A stretch of 64,000 nt of DNA, taken from Nemania diffusa (lineage: Eukaryota; Ascomycota; Sordariomycetes; Xylariales; Xylariaceae). A program made the position numbers and the translations under genes. Under the pieces are notes generated by a model that did no database searches, was not told where the DNA came from, and saw nothing but the letters and a program-made list of their open reading frames with translations. How positions within the stretch are numbered: the first letter of the stretch is position 1; the number at the start of each line of letters is the position of its first letter. Positions 12,116 through 23,530 of this stretch are shown here, piece after piece. The DNA is taken from NCBI GenBank assembly GCA_038501195.1, contig JBBPUQ010000004.1:4974001-5038000 (forward strand). The letters are read 5' to 3'.

Positions 12116-15100
12116 ATGGGCCTTCTTGCGGACTTTGACGACAGACAAACCGAAATCGAGTCCAAGGACGAAGACTACCATCCCTATGAATATCAAACCA
12201 AGGATAATGGCTCTTGGGCCGGCGCTCTGCCGGTGAAGCAGTAGGTTATTGTCACGCCAGCTACGAATAAGATTCCCTCTGATCAGTTTCATCTAGGGGG
12301 TTGTATGACCCCAGCTTGGAAAAGGATGCTTGCGGTGTTGGTTTCGCCTGGTAGGCCGTTGCTCGATTTACTCGTCCTAAAAACGCTTATTAATGCACCC
12401 ATACAGCCATATCAAGGGCGTTCCGAGCCACAAGATTGTCAGCGATGGTGTGTTGTCCACTTCCCCACTAGACACCATTTCGACCTGGCAGCTAACCCAG
12501 CGCAGCACGAAACCTCCTCTGCAACATGACCCATCGCGGTGCGGTGGGTTCGGATGCGCGAGATGGCGACGGCGCCGGTGTCATGACATCCATACCCCAT
12601 AAGTTTTTCATCAAGAACTTTGAAAGAGAAGAAGGCATTCAACTGCCACCACTAGGGCAATATGCTGTGGGAAACTTGTTTCTCAAGCCCGATGAGGAAA
12701 CAGTGCAGGAGTCGAAGCGGCAGTTGGAAGATATTGCCGAGTCGCTAGGTTTGAGAGTTTTAGGATGGCGAGAGCCTCCTGTAGACTCCTCTCTCCTTGG
12801 CCCTGCTGCTGCCTCACGTGAGCCCACTATAGTGCAACCATTTGTTGTCCTTGCCTCCGTTTATGGCTCTAGCAATGTTCCTGAAAGCACAGACCCAGAG
12901 ACATTCCCTGAGAAACATTTTGAGAAACAGCTTTACATCCTCCGAAAGCGCGCCACTCATTCTATAGGCCTTCAGAATTGGTTTTATCTGTGCTCCCTAT
13001 CAAACAAAAACATTGTTTACAAGGGACAGTTAGCTCCAGTCCAAGTCTATCAATACTACCATGACCTGGTCAATGCGGATTACCAGGCTCATTTTGCACT
13101 CGTGCACTCTCGTTTCTCTACCAACACTTTTCCCTCTTGGGATCGTGCTCAACCTCTACGGTGGGCAGCTCACAACGGTACGTTTTTGGACCTGGAAGTA
13201 ATTGTGAATGGAAAAACATGTCTAATCATAATGATGATGTAGGTGAAATTAACACACTGCGTGGTAACAAGAACTGGATGCGGGCACGAGAAGGTGTCAT
13301 GCACTCCAATGTTTTTGGTGACGAGCTTGAACATCTATATCCTATTGTTGAAGATGGCGGTTCTGACTCCGCTGCATTTGACAATGTCCTTGAACTACTC
13401 ACAATCAATGGCGTACTATCCCTGCCGGAGGCTGTGATGCTCATGGTTCCCGAAGCCTGGCAAGGAAATACTGCCATGGATCCCAAGAAGGCCGCGTTCT
13501 ATGAATGGGCTGCGTGCCAAATGGAGCCTTGGGATGGGCCGGCTCTTTTTACTTTTGCCGACGGCCGTTTTTGCGGTGCGAACCTCGATCGAAACGGACT
13601 GCGACCCTGCCGATACTACGTTATGGATGATGATCGCATCATTTGTGCCTCCGAAGTTGGTACCATTCCCGTTAATCCCGAGTCAGTTGTGCAAAAGGGC
13701 CGCCTTCAACCGGGCCGCATGCTGCTCGTTGATACCAAGGCCGGACGTATCATTGATGATTCAGAACTCAAGAAAGCCGTCTCAGAGCGCGCTGACTTCC
13801 GCTCCTGGATTGACAACGAGTTGGTTTCACTCCCAAAAGTCGTGACACTGGTCTCCGAGAAACAAACGATTGATCTTGCTCCTAAACTCGACTCCACACC
13901 TCTTCAGCAGGATCCTCTTCTGCTAGCTTATGGTTATACTCATGAGCAAGTTAGTCTACTACTTGCGCCAATGGCTTCTGACGAGAAGGAAGCTCTTGGA
14001 TCTATGGGTAATGATGCTCCGTTGGCATGCCTTGCCCAAAGCCCGCGTTTGTTGTACGAGTATTTCAGGCAGCTTTTCGCTCAGGTAACGAATCCTCCGA
14101 TCGATCCTATCCGAGAGTCCATTGTTATGTCTCTTGAGTGTTATGTTGGGCCCCAAGGCAACTTACTCGAGATGGATGCTTCTCAATGTGGTCGGCTATT
14201 CCTTCCAAGCCCGATTTTATCTATTCCCGAGTTCAACAGCTTGGCAAATATTTCTCAAGTGTACCCTGAGTGGATGGTTAAGACTATTGATCTAACTTTC
14301 CCTAAAGCTGAAGGCGCCGCAGGTTACATGAAACACCTGGATTTCATTTGTCAGGAGGCCACTGCTGCTATCGAGGCTAGAGATAGAATTATTATTCTAT
14401 CTGATCGCAAGACATCGGCCGACAGAGTCGCGGTGTCTACCTTGCTCGCATCAGGTATGGTACATCATCATCTCGTCAGCAACAAGTGGCGATCGATGGC
14501 CGCCATAGTGCTAGAGACTGCCGAAGCCCGCGAGGTGCATCACATGTGCGTCTTGCTTGGATACGGAGCCGATGCGATCAACCCTTACCTTGCTATGGAA
14601 TGCATCTTGAAGCTGAACCGCGAGGGATTGATTCGTAAGAAACTGAGTGATGATCAGCTCATCGCGAACTACAAGCACTCGTGTGACGGAGGTATCCTCA
14701 AGGTCATGAGTAAGATGGGTATCTCTACCTTAGCAAGCTACAAAGGTGCTCAAATATTCGAGGCTCTTGGTATTGATGACGAGGTCGTTGAGAGATGCTT
14801 TAGGGGCACCGCCTCGCGTATCAAGGGTGTTACTTTTACCCATATTGCCGAGGATGCATTTCGATTCCACGAGCGCGGCTTTCCTTCCCGGCAGACTATC
14901 AGTGTGCCTGGTCTACCCGAGTCTGGCGAGTACCACTGGCGCGATGGCGGTGAGGCGCACATTAACGATCCTACATCAATTGCCAACATACAGGACGCCG
15001 TACGAACCAAGAATGACAAGTCGTACGAGGCGTATTCGCGTTCTGAATACGAACAAATCAAAGCTTGTACACTTCGCGGAATGCTTGACTTCAAATTTGA

Positions 15101-17764
15101 GGAGCACACGCCTATTCCAATCGATCAAGTTGAACCGTGGACCGACATTGTTCGGCGCTTCTGCACCGGGGCTATGTCGTATGGATCTATATCTATGGAG
15201 TCTCATTCCACTTTGGCGGTAGCCATGAATCGCCTTGGTGGTAAGTCTAACACCGGTGAAGGTGGTGAGGACCCGGAGCGATCGCAAGTTATGTCAAACG
15301 GCGACACCATGAGGTCTGCTATTAAGCAAGTTGCTTCAGGCCGCTTTGGCGTCACCTCGGCCTATCTTGCTGACTCTGATGAGCTTCAGATTAAGATGGC
15401 GCAAGGCGCCAAGCCCGGTGAAGGTGGTGAGCTTCCTGGTCACAAGGTAACCAAACCGATTGCTCGAACCCGACACTCGACGCCAGGTGTTGGTCTCATC
15501 TCCCCACCTCCCCATCACGACATCTATTCAATTGAGGATTTGAAGCAACTTATCTACGATCTCAAGTGCTCCAGTCCTCGATCTCGTGTTTCTGTGAAGC
15601 TTGTGTCGGAGACCGGTGTTGGTATCGTTGCTTCCGGAGTAGCCAAGGCCAAAGCTGATCACATCCTGATCTCTGGACACGATGGTGGTACAGGTGCCTC
15701 TAGATGGACCGGCATCAAGTATGCTGGTCTTCCATGGGAATTAGGTCTTGCTGAAACTCACCAAACTTTGGTTCTCAATGATCTCCGTGGGCGTGTCGTC
15801 GTGCAGACTGATGGCCAGCTTCGAACAGGTCGTGATGTTGCCATGGCCTGTTTGCTAGGTGCTGAGGAATGGGGCTTTGCTACCACCCCACTGATCGCCA
15901 TGGGTTGTATTATGATGAGGAAATGCCACTTGAATACGGTACTTCAATTCTTCTCTATGCTATTTGTGTTGGTTGCTAATTTCACTATAGTGCCCGGTCG
16001 GCATAGCTACCCAGGATCCCGAGCTCCGCAAGAAGTTCACCGGCACTCCTGAGCACGTTATTAACTTCTTTTACTACGTCGCTAATGAGCTCCGAGCTAT
16101 CATGGCTCAATTGGGATTCCGAACCATCAATGAAATGGTTGGGCATGTGGAATGCTTGAAAGTTCGAGACGATCTTCGAACTAGTAAGACTTCTAATATT
16201 GATTTGTCTCTCATTCTTACACCTGCGCACAAACTTAGACCTGGTGTTGCCACGTTCAACGTACGAAAGCAGGATCATCGTCTCTATGTTCGCTTAGATA
16301 ACAAGCTTATATCTGAAGCTGAGTTGACCCTCGAAAAGGGATTGCCGTCGCGCATTGAATGCGACGTCGTCAATACGGACCGAGCTATGGGAACATCTCT
16401 CTCTTACCATGTTTCTAAGCGCTACGGAGAAGCCGGTCTCCCTATGGATACTGTTCATGTCAATATTAAGGGCTCAGCTGGGCAGTCTTTTGGTGCCTTC
16501 CTGGCTCCTGGTATTACCCTAGAGCTAGAGGGAGATGCCAACGATTATGTTGGTAAGGGTTTGTCGGGCGGCCGACTGATCATTTACCCCCCTCGATCGG
16601 CGGTGTTCAAGGCCGAAGAGAACATCCTCATTGGTAATGTTTGCTTGTATGGAGCAACGCGGGGTACTTGCTACTTCCGCGGTATCGCTGCCGAGCGGTT
16701 TGCAGTACGAAATTCGGGCGCTACTGCAGTAGTAGAGGGGGTTGGTGACCATGGCTGTGAATATATGACGGGTGGGCGTGTCGTCATTTTGGGTAGCACC
16801 GGTCGTAACTTTGCTGCGGGTATGTCAGGCGGCATTGCATATGTTCTCGATATCCATGGTGACTTCATATCCAAACTCAACGACGAAATGGTTGAAGCCT
16901 CTCGTATCGAGGAGCCGAACGAGGTTGCGTTTGTGCGAGGCTTGATCGAGGACCATCATCACTACACAGGATCCGAGCTAGCTGCTCGCATTCTCGTAGA
17001 CTTTAACCGAGCTCTACCACGCTTTGTCAAAGTTCTGCCAGTGGATTACAAGCGCGTTCTGGAAGAAGAGGCCGCAAAGGCCGCGGAAGCCAAACGTGCA
17101 GAGTACAACCTTCCTGTCATCTCTGGTGTCTCTAAGAAAGATGAGAAGGCCACTAAGCTTCAAGACATTGAGGAGACAGTTGGCGACAATGTGGCTGAGA
17201 AAAAACGAGCTCTCGTTTTGGACAAGACAAAGGGCTTCATGAAGTACCAACGTCGTTCTGAGAAATATCGCAACGCGAAGACAAGAACAAAGGATTGGGC
17301 TGAACTCTCTCAGCGCCTTGATGAGGACGAACTCAAGTACCAGTCAGCTCGTTGCATGGACTGTGGTGTTCCATTCTGCCAGTCTGATACTGGTTGCCCA
17401 ATCTCTAACATTATCCCCAAGTGGAATGAACTGGTATTCCAGAATCAGTGGCAAGATGCCCTCAACCGCCTCCTCATGACCAATAACTTTCCCGAATTTA
17501 CAGGCCGCGTGTGTCCAGCACCCTGCGAAGGTGCCTGCGTTCTTGGTATCAACGAAGACCCTGTTGGAATCAAGTCTATTGAGTGCGCTATCATTGATCG
17601 TGGTTTCGAGATGGGATGGATGGTACCTCGGCCTCCCAAAGTGCGAACCGGCAAGACCATTGCTATCATCGGGTCAGGCCCCGCCGGTCTCGCATGTGCT
17701 GATCAGCTGAACAAAGCTGGTCACAACGTCACTGTATATGAGCGGGCAGATCGTGTCGGCGGCT

Positions 17765-17795
<31 letters not shown>

Positions 17796-18802
17796 TGACA
17801 AGCGTATTGTGAAGCGGAGAACTGACTTCATGGCTGCGGAAGGCGTCCAATACAAGACTGGCGTCACGGTTGGTGAGGATATTTCTCTGACAGAACTCAA
17901 GGCTCAGAATGATGCCGTTGTCATCGCGACTGGAGCTACAGTAGCTCGAGACCTTCCGATCAAGGGTCGTAGCCTTAACGGTATCCATTACGCTATGGAG
18001 TTCCTACACAAAAACACTAAGTCTCTACTTGATTCGGAACTAACCGACGGCGCTTATCTATCTGCCAAGGATAAGAATGTTATAGTCATCGGCGGTGGCG
18101 ATACTGGCAACGACTGCATTGGTACTTCGGTTCGCCATGGTGCTAAATCTGTCATCAACTTTGAGCTTTTGCCGCAGCCTCCGCCCCAGCGTGGTCGCGA
18201 CAACCCCTGGCCGCAGTGGCCTCGGATTTACCGGGTGGACTATGGCCACACAGAGGTTGCCCAACACATGGGTAAAGATCCTCGCGAGTACTGTATCATG
18301 TCCGAGGAGTTTGTCGATGATGGCAGTGGAAATGTGAAAGGCATTAACACAGTTCGCGTCGAATGGACCAAGTCCGCTACCGGTGGCTGGGACATGAAGA
18401 AGCTCGAGGACACGAAGCAATTTTTCCCCGCCGATTTGGTTCTTCTTTCCATGGGTTTCCTCGGCCCTGAGGCTCGTGTGCTCGGCGAGGAGATTGAGAA
18501 GGATGCTCGAAAGAATGTTAAAACGCCAGCTGGTTCTTACGCAACCAACGTAGCCGGCGTCTTTGCTGCTGGAGACTGCCGTCGTGGCCAGTCTCTGATT
18601 GTTTGGTAAGTCGAAGTCACAACACTCTTATTATTCTGGCGCGAATGCTAACGGCTATATTAGGGGTATCAATGAAGGAAGGCAGTCTGCTCGCGAGGTC
18701 GATATATACCTGCAGGGCTCTACCCACCTACCAGTAACCGGTGGTATCATTAAACAGAGTGCTAAAGAAATCCTTCGAACCGAGATACCGGTCGTGGCGT
18801 AA
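12116..18802 (+). CDS. GLT1: NAD(P)H-dependent glutamate synthase (GOGAT), fused large and small domains
   Basis: Seven exons (12116-12240, 12297-12350, 12407-12447, 12506-13177, 13243-15938, 15991-18605, 18664-18802) give 2113 residues. The enzyme makes two glutamates from glutamine and 2-oxoglutarate. Residues 1-53 are a propeptide; Cys54 (ACGVGF) should become the N-terminal nucleophile of the class II amidotransferase domain. The central and FMN domains follow, with the 3Fe-4S motif CHLNTCPVG near residue 1190. A GXGXG domain comes next, then the small-subunit part: Cys cluster [16 protein letters not shown] near 1650, FAD site [14 protein letters not shown] near 1750 and NAD(P)H site [11 protein letters not shown] near 1895. 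Length matches yeast Glt1. The start was chosen because it reads into [20 protein letters not shown] and the conserved propeptide; an ATG at 12526 would lose the catalytic Cys. Five of the six introns are 52-65 nt; the fourth and fifth exons meet in codon AAC-G/GT. Confidence 0.96.
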
Positions 18803-19581
18803 CGAAAATATGAAAATAGACTCGAGGATTTTTCAGAGGCGTAAATGATTTTGGTTTGCATGGACATTTGCATTTCGACCGACCCGGCGAAAATATGGAG
18901 TTGGTTAGTACGGGACATGTATGTATGCGTCGGCAAATGAAGTTTACGATACCACTTTCCAAAAAAAAAATCATATTATTACATACCTTTATGTCTTCTC
19001 GAAATAGAGGTTTAGAATCGACTAGATAGAGTCTGACTTTATGGTAACTGTGCTTATGATCTAAGGTATCTGACCTAGAGGTATGCGCACTGTGTCTGGC
19101 ATCGTCTGGCAGAAGTTTTGTAAATCACTATGTATTCTGTTCAATTGAACAAACATCTTAGGTACCATAGATAATATACTTAAGCAAAGACAAGTTTTAA
19201 AAGTTTCTCTTAGTTATACTTTTTCAACGTCAAAAAGTCGCTGCGAAATAGTCTCCCTAACTCTAAGTCTAGATTCTAGTCTAGAAGAGAGTAGCGCACA
19301 CACGTGGTGATGCGCACTGTTTAATTGGCCAATGGGGACACGAGGCCCCCCGAGGCCCGCCCCTCTCGATGCGACGGCACCACCTTTTCTCTCTCAATCA
19401 ACATGATAGCTAACTTACCTAACCTACCTAGCTAGCTACTAGCTATACAGAGTTTTTAACATCATACGCTCTACCTTGGGCAGGTACCTAGGAGACTGTT
19501 CTTCAGGAATTTTGGCATAGCTGATATTCAAATCGGTTTATTTAGATACACCTAGGTACCTATCGCGTTTGTCACCTCAGA
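18803..19581. other. Intergenic region GLT1 to VTC gene
   Basis: No gene is seen. It carries the GLT1 3' end with an A9-type run near 18961. Just before the next ATG (19420-19565) there are repeated CTAGCTAG, GTACCTAG and CACCTAGGTACC elements. Confidence 0.55.
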
Positions 19582-21996
19582 ATGCGTTTCGGGAAGACTC
19601 TTCGGGGGTCTACCTACCCGCCATGGAGGGACGAGTACATGGACTATTCCAAATTAAAGAGCATGTTACGCGAGAACACGGGCGAGGATGACGATGTGCC
19701 GTGGACCGAGGAGGACGAGAACCGTTTCTGCGACGAGATCTTCAACGTCCAGCTCGACAAAGTCTCCCAGTTCCAAGCCAAGACAGCATCGAGCCTGCAA
19801 CAACGCGCCGATGCCGCTTTCGAGAAGCTCCGCGGCCTGGCCCCCTCCGATGACAAGGCCAAGGGCGACGTCAACACTGCACAGCTAGAAGAGCTTCGGG
19901 CCGAGTTAGACGCCATCGTTAACGAGGTGAAGGAGCTGAAGAAGTACAGCAGTATGAACTACACCGGCTTTCTCAAGATTGCGAAGAAGCACGATCGCAG
20001 GCGCGGCGATCGGTACAAGGTCCGCCCCATGATGCGCGTGAGCCTGTCCCAACACGGCCTTAACTCAGAGCAAGGATACTCGCCCCTCCTAAACAAGCTT
20101 TCCCTCATGTACTACGCCATCAGCCAAACCCTCGACACGGACAAGCAGCAACAGCAGCCCCTGGACCTGGAATACCAAGAGGAGTTCCACAACGGAGAGC
20201 GCTACACCGCTCACAAATGTAAGTAAAGCCATGTTATTCTCTACCGTCTGTCGGCTAACGAGGGGTGCGTGTATGTAGTCTGGGTTCATCCCGACAATCT
20301 TCTCGAAGTCAAAACCGCAATCTTGCGACATCTCCCGGCCCTAGTGTATAGCCAACAAGCCGCCAAGGAACTAGACGGTAACGAGGATCCTAAGATCACC
20401 TCGCTATATTTTGATAACTCTAAATTCGACCTGTATGGCAGAAAGGTCAATCGCCAGACTGATGCTTCCTCGGTGCGACTTCGCTGGTATGGCCACCTGA
20501 ACGAGAAGCCAGATATTATGCTCGAGCAGAAAATTATATACGAGGATGGTACAAGCGAGGAAAAGAAATTCAATATCAAGGACAAATACACGAAGCAATA
20601 TCTCGATGGAGAGTACAAGATGGAGAAATCTATCCAGAAAATGGAGAGGCAGGGCCAGCAGAACGGCTCTATCGATTCGTTCAAGGCCACTGCTGAAGAG
20701 ATTCAGAATTTTATCGTCACTAACAAACTTGAGCCAGTCATGAGAGCCAACTATACTCGCACCGCGTTCCAGAAGCCTGCTGACGACCGAGTAAGGATAT
20801 CTATCGACACTGACATCGCCTTCATTCGTGAAGATACCTTGGATCGTGACCGCCCGTGCCGAGATCCCGCCGAGTGGCATCGGACAGACATAGACAACAG
20901 CAATATGACATTCCCTTTCAAGAATATCAATCAAAGCGAGGTCTCGAGGTTCCCTTACGCCGTGTTGGAGATTAAATCAAAAGAGGAAGAGGGCCGCAAG
21001 CGCCCCAGATGGATAGACGATTTGATAGCCTCTCACCTGGTCTATGCGACACCGAGGTTTTCCAAGTTCGTTCACGGTGTAGCTTCACTATTTGAGGATT
21101 ATGTCAACAATTTGCCGTTTTGGCTGAGTGATCTAGAGACAGATATTCGCAAAGACCCCCAGCAAGCCCACGAGGAAGAGGAACAGAGACGTGCTCGGCA
21201 AGCTGAGGATGCACAGGTAGTTGACAGCCTTCTTGGGACGAGCGCTAAGCGCGGTTCCTATAAGCCGTTCGCCAGCTCACCCCTTGGGAGATCCTACCTT
21301 TCCGAGCGTGCTGCTTCTGACGCCAGAGCCTCTCGCGTGGGTCCGGCCGACGAGTCTAGCGAAGTGGCTGGTGAAGCTGATGATGAATATGGCGACGACG
21401 AGTCATCGGGCCCAAAGCGCAACTACGGCACGCTTTCATCAGTCTTCCCCGGCTTCTCGTTATCCCGCTATGCTCGGAACAAGCGCCAGAAAGCGCAGCT
21501 ACCTGAGGGCGTAATTAAACCCGAGGTATGGTTGAAGAATGCTGGTCCACTGCGAATCGAACCCAAAGTATGGCTTGCAAATGAGCGAACATTCTTAAAG
21601 TGGCAGCACATCTGCGTGCTGCTCGGCAGCTTGGCCCTCGGACTATACACGGCGGCGGGCGAGAATTTGGTAGCCGAATGCATGGGTATTGCCTACATCG
21701 CGATCGCGGTTCTGGCTGGGCTATGGGGCAATCTGATGCTCCGTCGCCGTCGGGCGATGATATTAGAGCGCAGCGGTAAAGATTTCGATAATATGATCGG
21801 GCCTCTGGCCGTGAGTGTAGCGTTGATGATCGCGCTGATCCTCAATTTTGTATTTGCGGTAAGTCTGCCCCTGACCTCGATTGCGTATCACAAAAGAAAC
21901 TGACTAACGCCGACGCAGTATAAAAACGCACTCGGCAAATTTGAGGCCATATCTTATAATGAGACCGAAGTTGCCTTTATCGGCGAACTGCTGTGA
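19582..21996 (+). CDS. VTC2: Vacuolar transporter chaperone subunit, VTC2/VTC3-like (SPX-TTM-DUF202)
   Basis: Three exons (19582-20218, 20279-21858, 21919-21996) encode 764 residues. The VTC complex makes polyphosphate from ATP and moves it into the vacuole. Residues 1 to about 160 are an SPX domain, ending in the Lys-rich GFLKIAKKHDRRRGDRYK that in this family senses inositol pyrophosphates. Residues 213 to about 540 are the triphosphate-tunnel domain, with FWVHPDN, SLYFDN and VRLRWYG (Arg279, Arg281). A disordered acidic linker follows, then three membrane helices of DUF202 type at the C-terminus. The opening MRFGKTLRGSTYPPWRDEY matches the VTC2/3 style rather than the Vtc4 style, so I call the regulatory subunit. 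Several tunnel-wall basic residues are retained, so Vtc4 is not fully excluded. The last coding exon is only 78 nt. Confidence 0.85.
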
Positions 21997-23530
21997 TTGA
22001 ATAATTATCTTGATCGAGCACCGAGTTTTGCATTCATTGGGGCACCACTCGACCTTGTAAAAAAAAAACTAATTATACCTTAGCTTAAGTAAAGCGACTC
22101 CCGAATATTGGTCGGCAGTCAGAGAAAGGGCTTTAGTTAACTATGTATTGTAGATAGGAAGTTATATAAAAATTGCACTACGAGGACACAAATGAAGTCA
22201 AGTAGTAGTATAAAACAGCAACTGTACCTGAAATGGAGCTTGTGAGAATGTAACCTTGGGTATTACCTAGTCAGTAATCTGGGCAGGGTATTTATAACCA
22301 ACCAGTCTTAATTGAACCCAGCAAGTCAAAGAGGGGCAGACTACATAAGGTAAGGGACCCCACAAGCTATGATTGGCGGTGTCCAAATATACCTAAGTCG
22401 ATATTTGATAGACAAGTTTAGGTACCAAGGTGCATGCTTCTTGTTTTGACGGTGACGGTGACATATGCATGTGTCTATGTTGTTGCTGCCGTGTGATCTT
22501 GTAGGCATATATGTAGACGGGTAGGTATTTGAGATGGTTCTGGAGTCTAGACTGGCACTAATACTCGATCAGGAGATGCGTGGACAAATAGCAGTAGACG
22601 GGCATTGTCGTTGATGAGATGCCTGAATCGTTGTTTCAGTTTCCCAGCCGGGCAATGCCTGGACATGCAGCGTCGGGAGATGATACACATGCAGGCAGCT
22701 CCCTGACCAGGTACGATTGTTTTGTTTGCGCATAGTGATTCGTAGCTTCACTGGGCAGTGAGAGGATCAATTGGTTGGTTGTCTGAGGTCAGGTACAAAC
22801 AGAGGGACAGAAGGTAAGGAAGAAGTACTATACTTAGTAAAAAAGAAAGCTAAGGCCGAAGCTGCGGCGGCGCATTGGGCGGTACAACATAGGTAGGTAG
22901 GCAATAGTAAGTATACCTTATGTAGGATGTAGGCAGTGGCTTCGTCGACGGTTTATTAATTAATGCATTGATTTCGGTACTGCCGAAGATGCTGTACTTA
23001 CTTAATTCTTTCTGATCGAACCATCGCCCGTCTCCCTCGTCATCACTAACACTTAATAATACCTGCTCGCACTTACAAAACCCTCCCACTACCTTTGAAG
23101 CTAAGCCTAGGCATTTAGATAGATACCTACTTACTTACCTAAACCCCTTCAGCTCAAGCCTACCTCATTCAGCCAGTGTCTTATTCATTCCTCAAGACTC
23201 GAGCAATCAAACAGACCTACAATCAACTTTTTTATTTCGGTCCTACAATACGCAATACAAAATACAGACCACTAACAACTACATTCACCATAACATCTAA
23301 ATACAACCAACAAATTACGATACAAACAGACAATACAGCGTCGACCGTCGACTTCTGATCCTCGGGCGGTGATTCTCACTGCCCAGCCACAAACATTGAC
23401 GCGTGTTCGCCTCCCCCACCGATAATGAACACGAGGCATCTCACACTCAAATCGTTTCCTCCAGACTCGGACACCTGATCCGTCCTTCTCTCTCTCATGC
23501 CCCGAATGAGCGCATCGTAGCGACGTAAGC
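21997..23530. other. Intergenic region with A/C-rich leader
   Basis: About 1.5 kb without a supported gene. The stretch 23230-23340 is strikingly A/C-rich and nearly G-free, as expected of an unstructured 5' leader for the gene starting at 23531. An A9 run near 22059 lies in the VTC 3' region. Confidence 0.5.

Noticed and set aside
12526..13242. GLT1 starting at the ATG at 12526
   Set aside because: This would remove the propeptide and catalytic Cys54; three small upstream exons restore the conserved N-terminus in phase.
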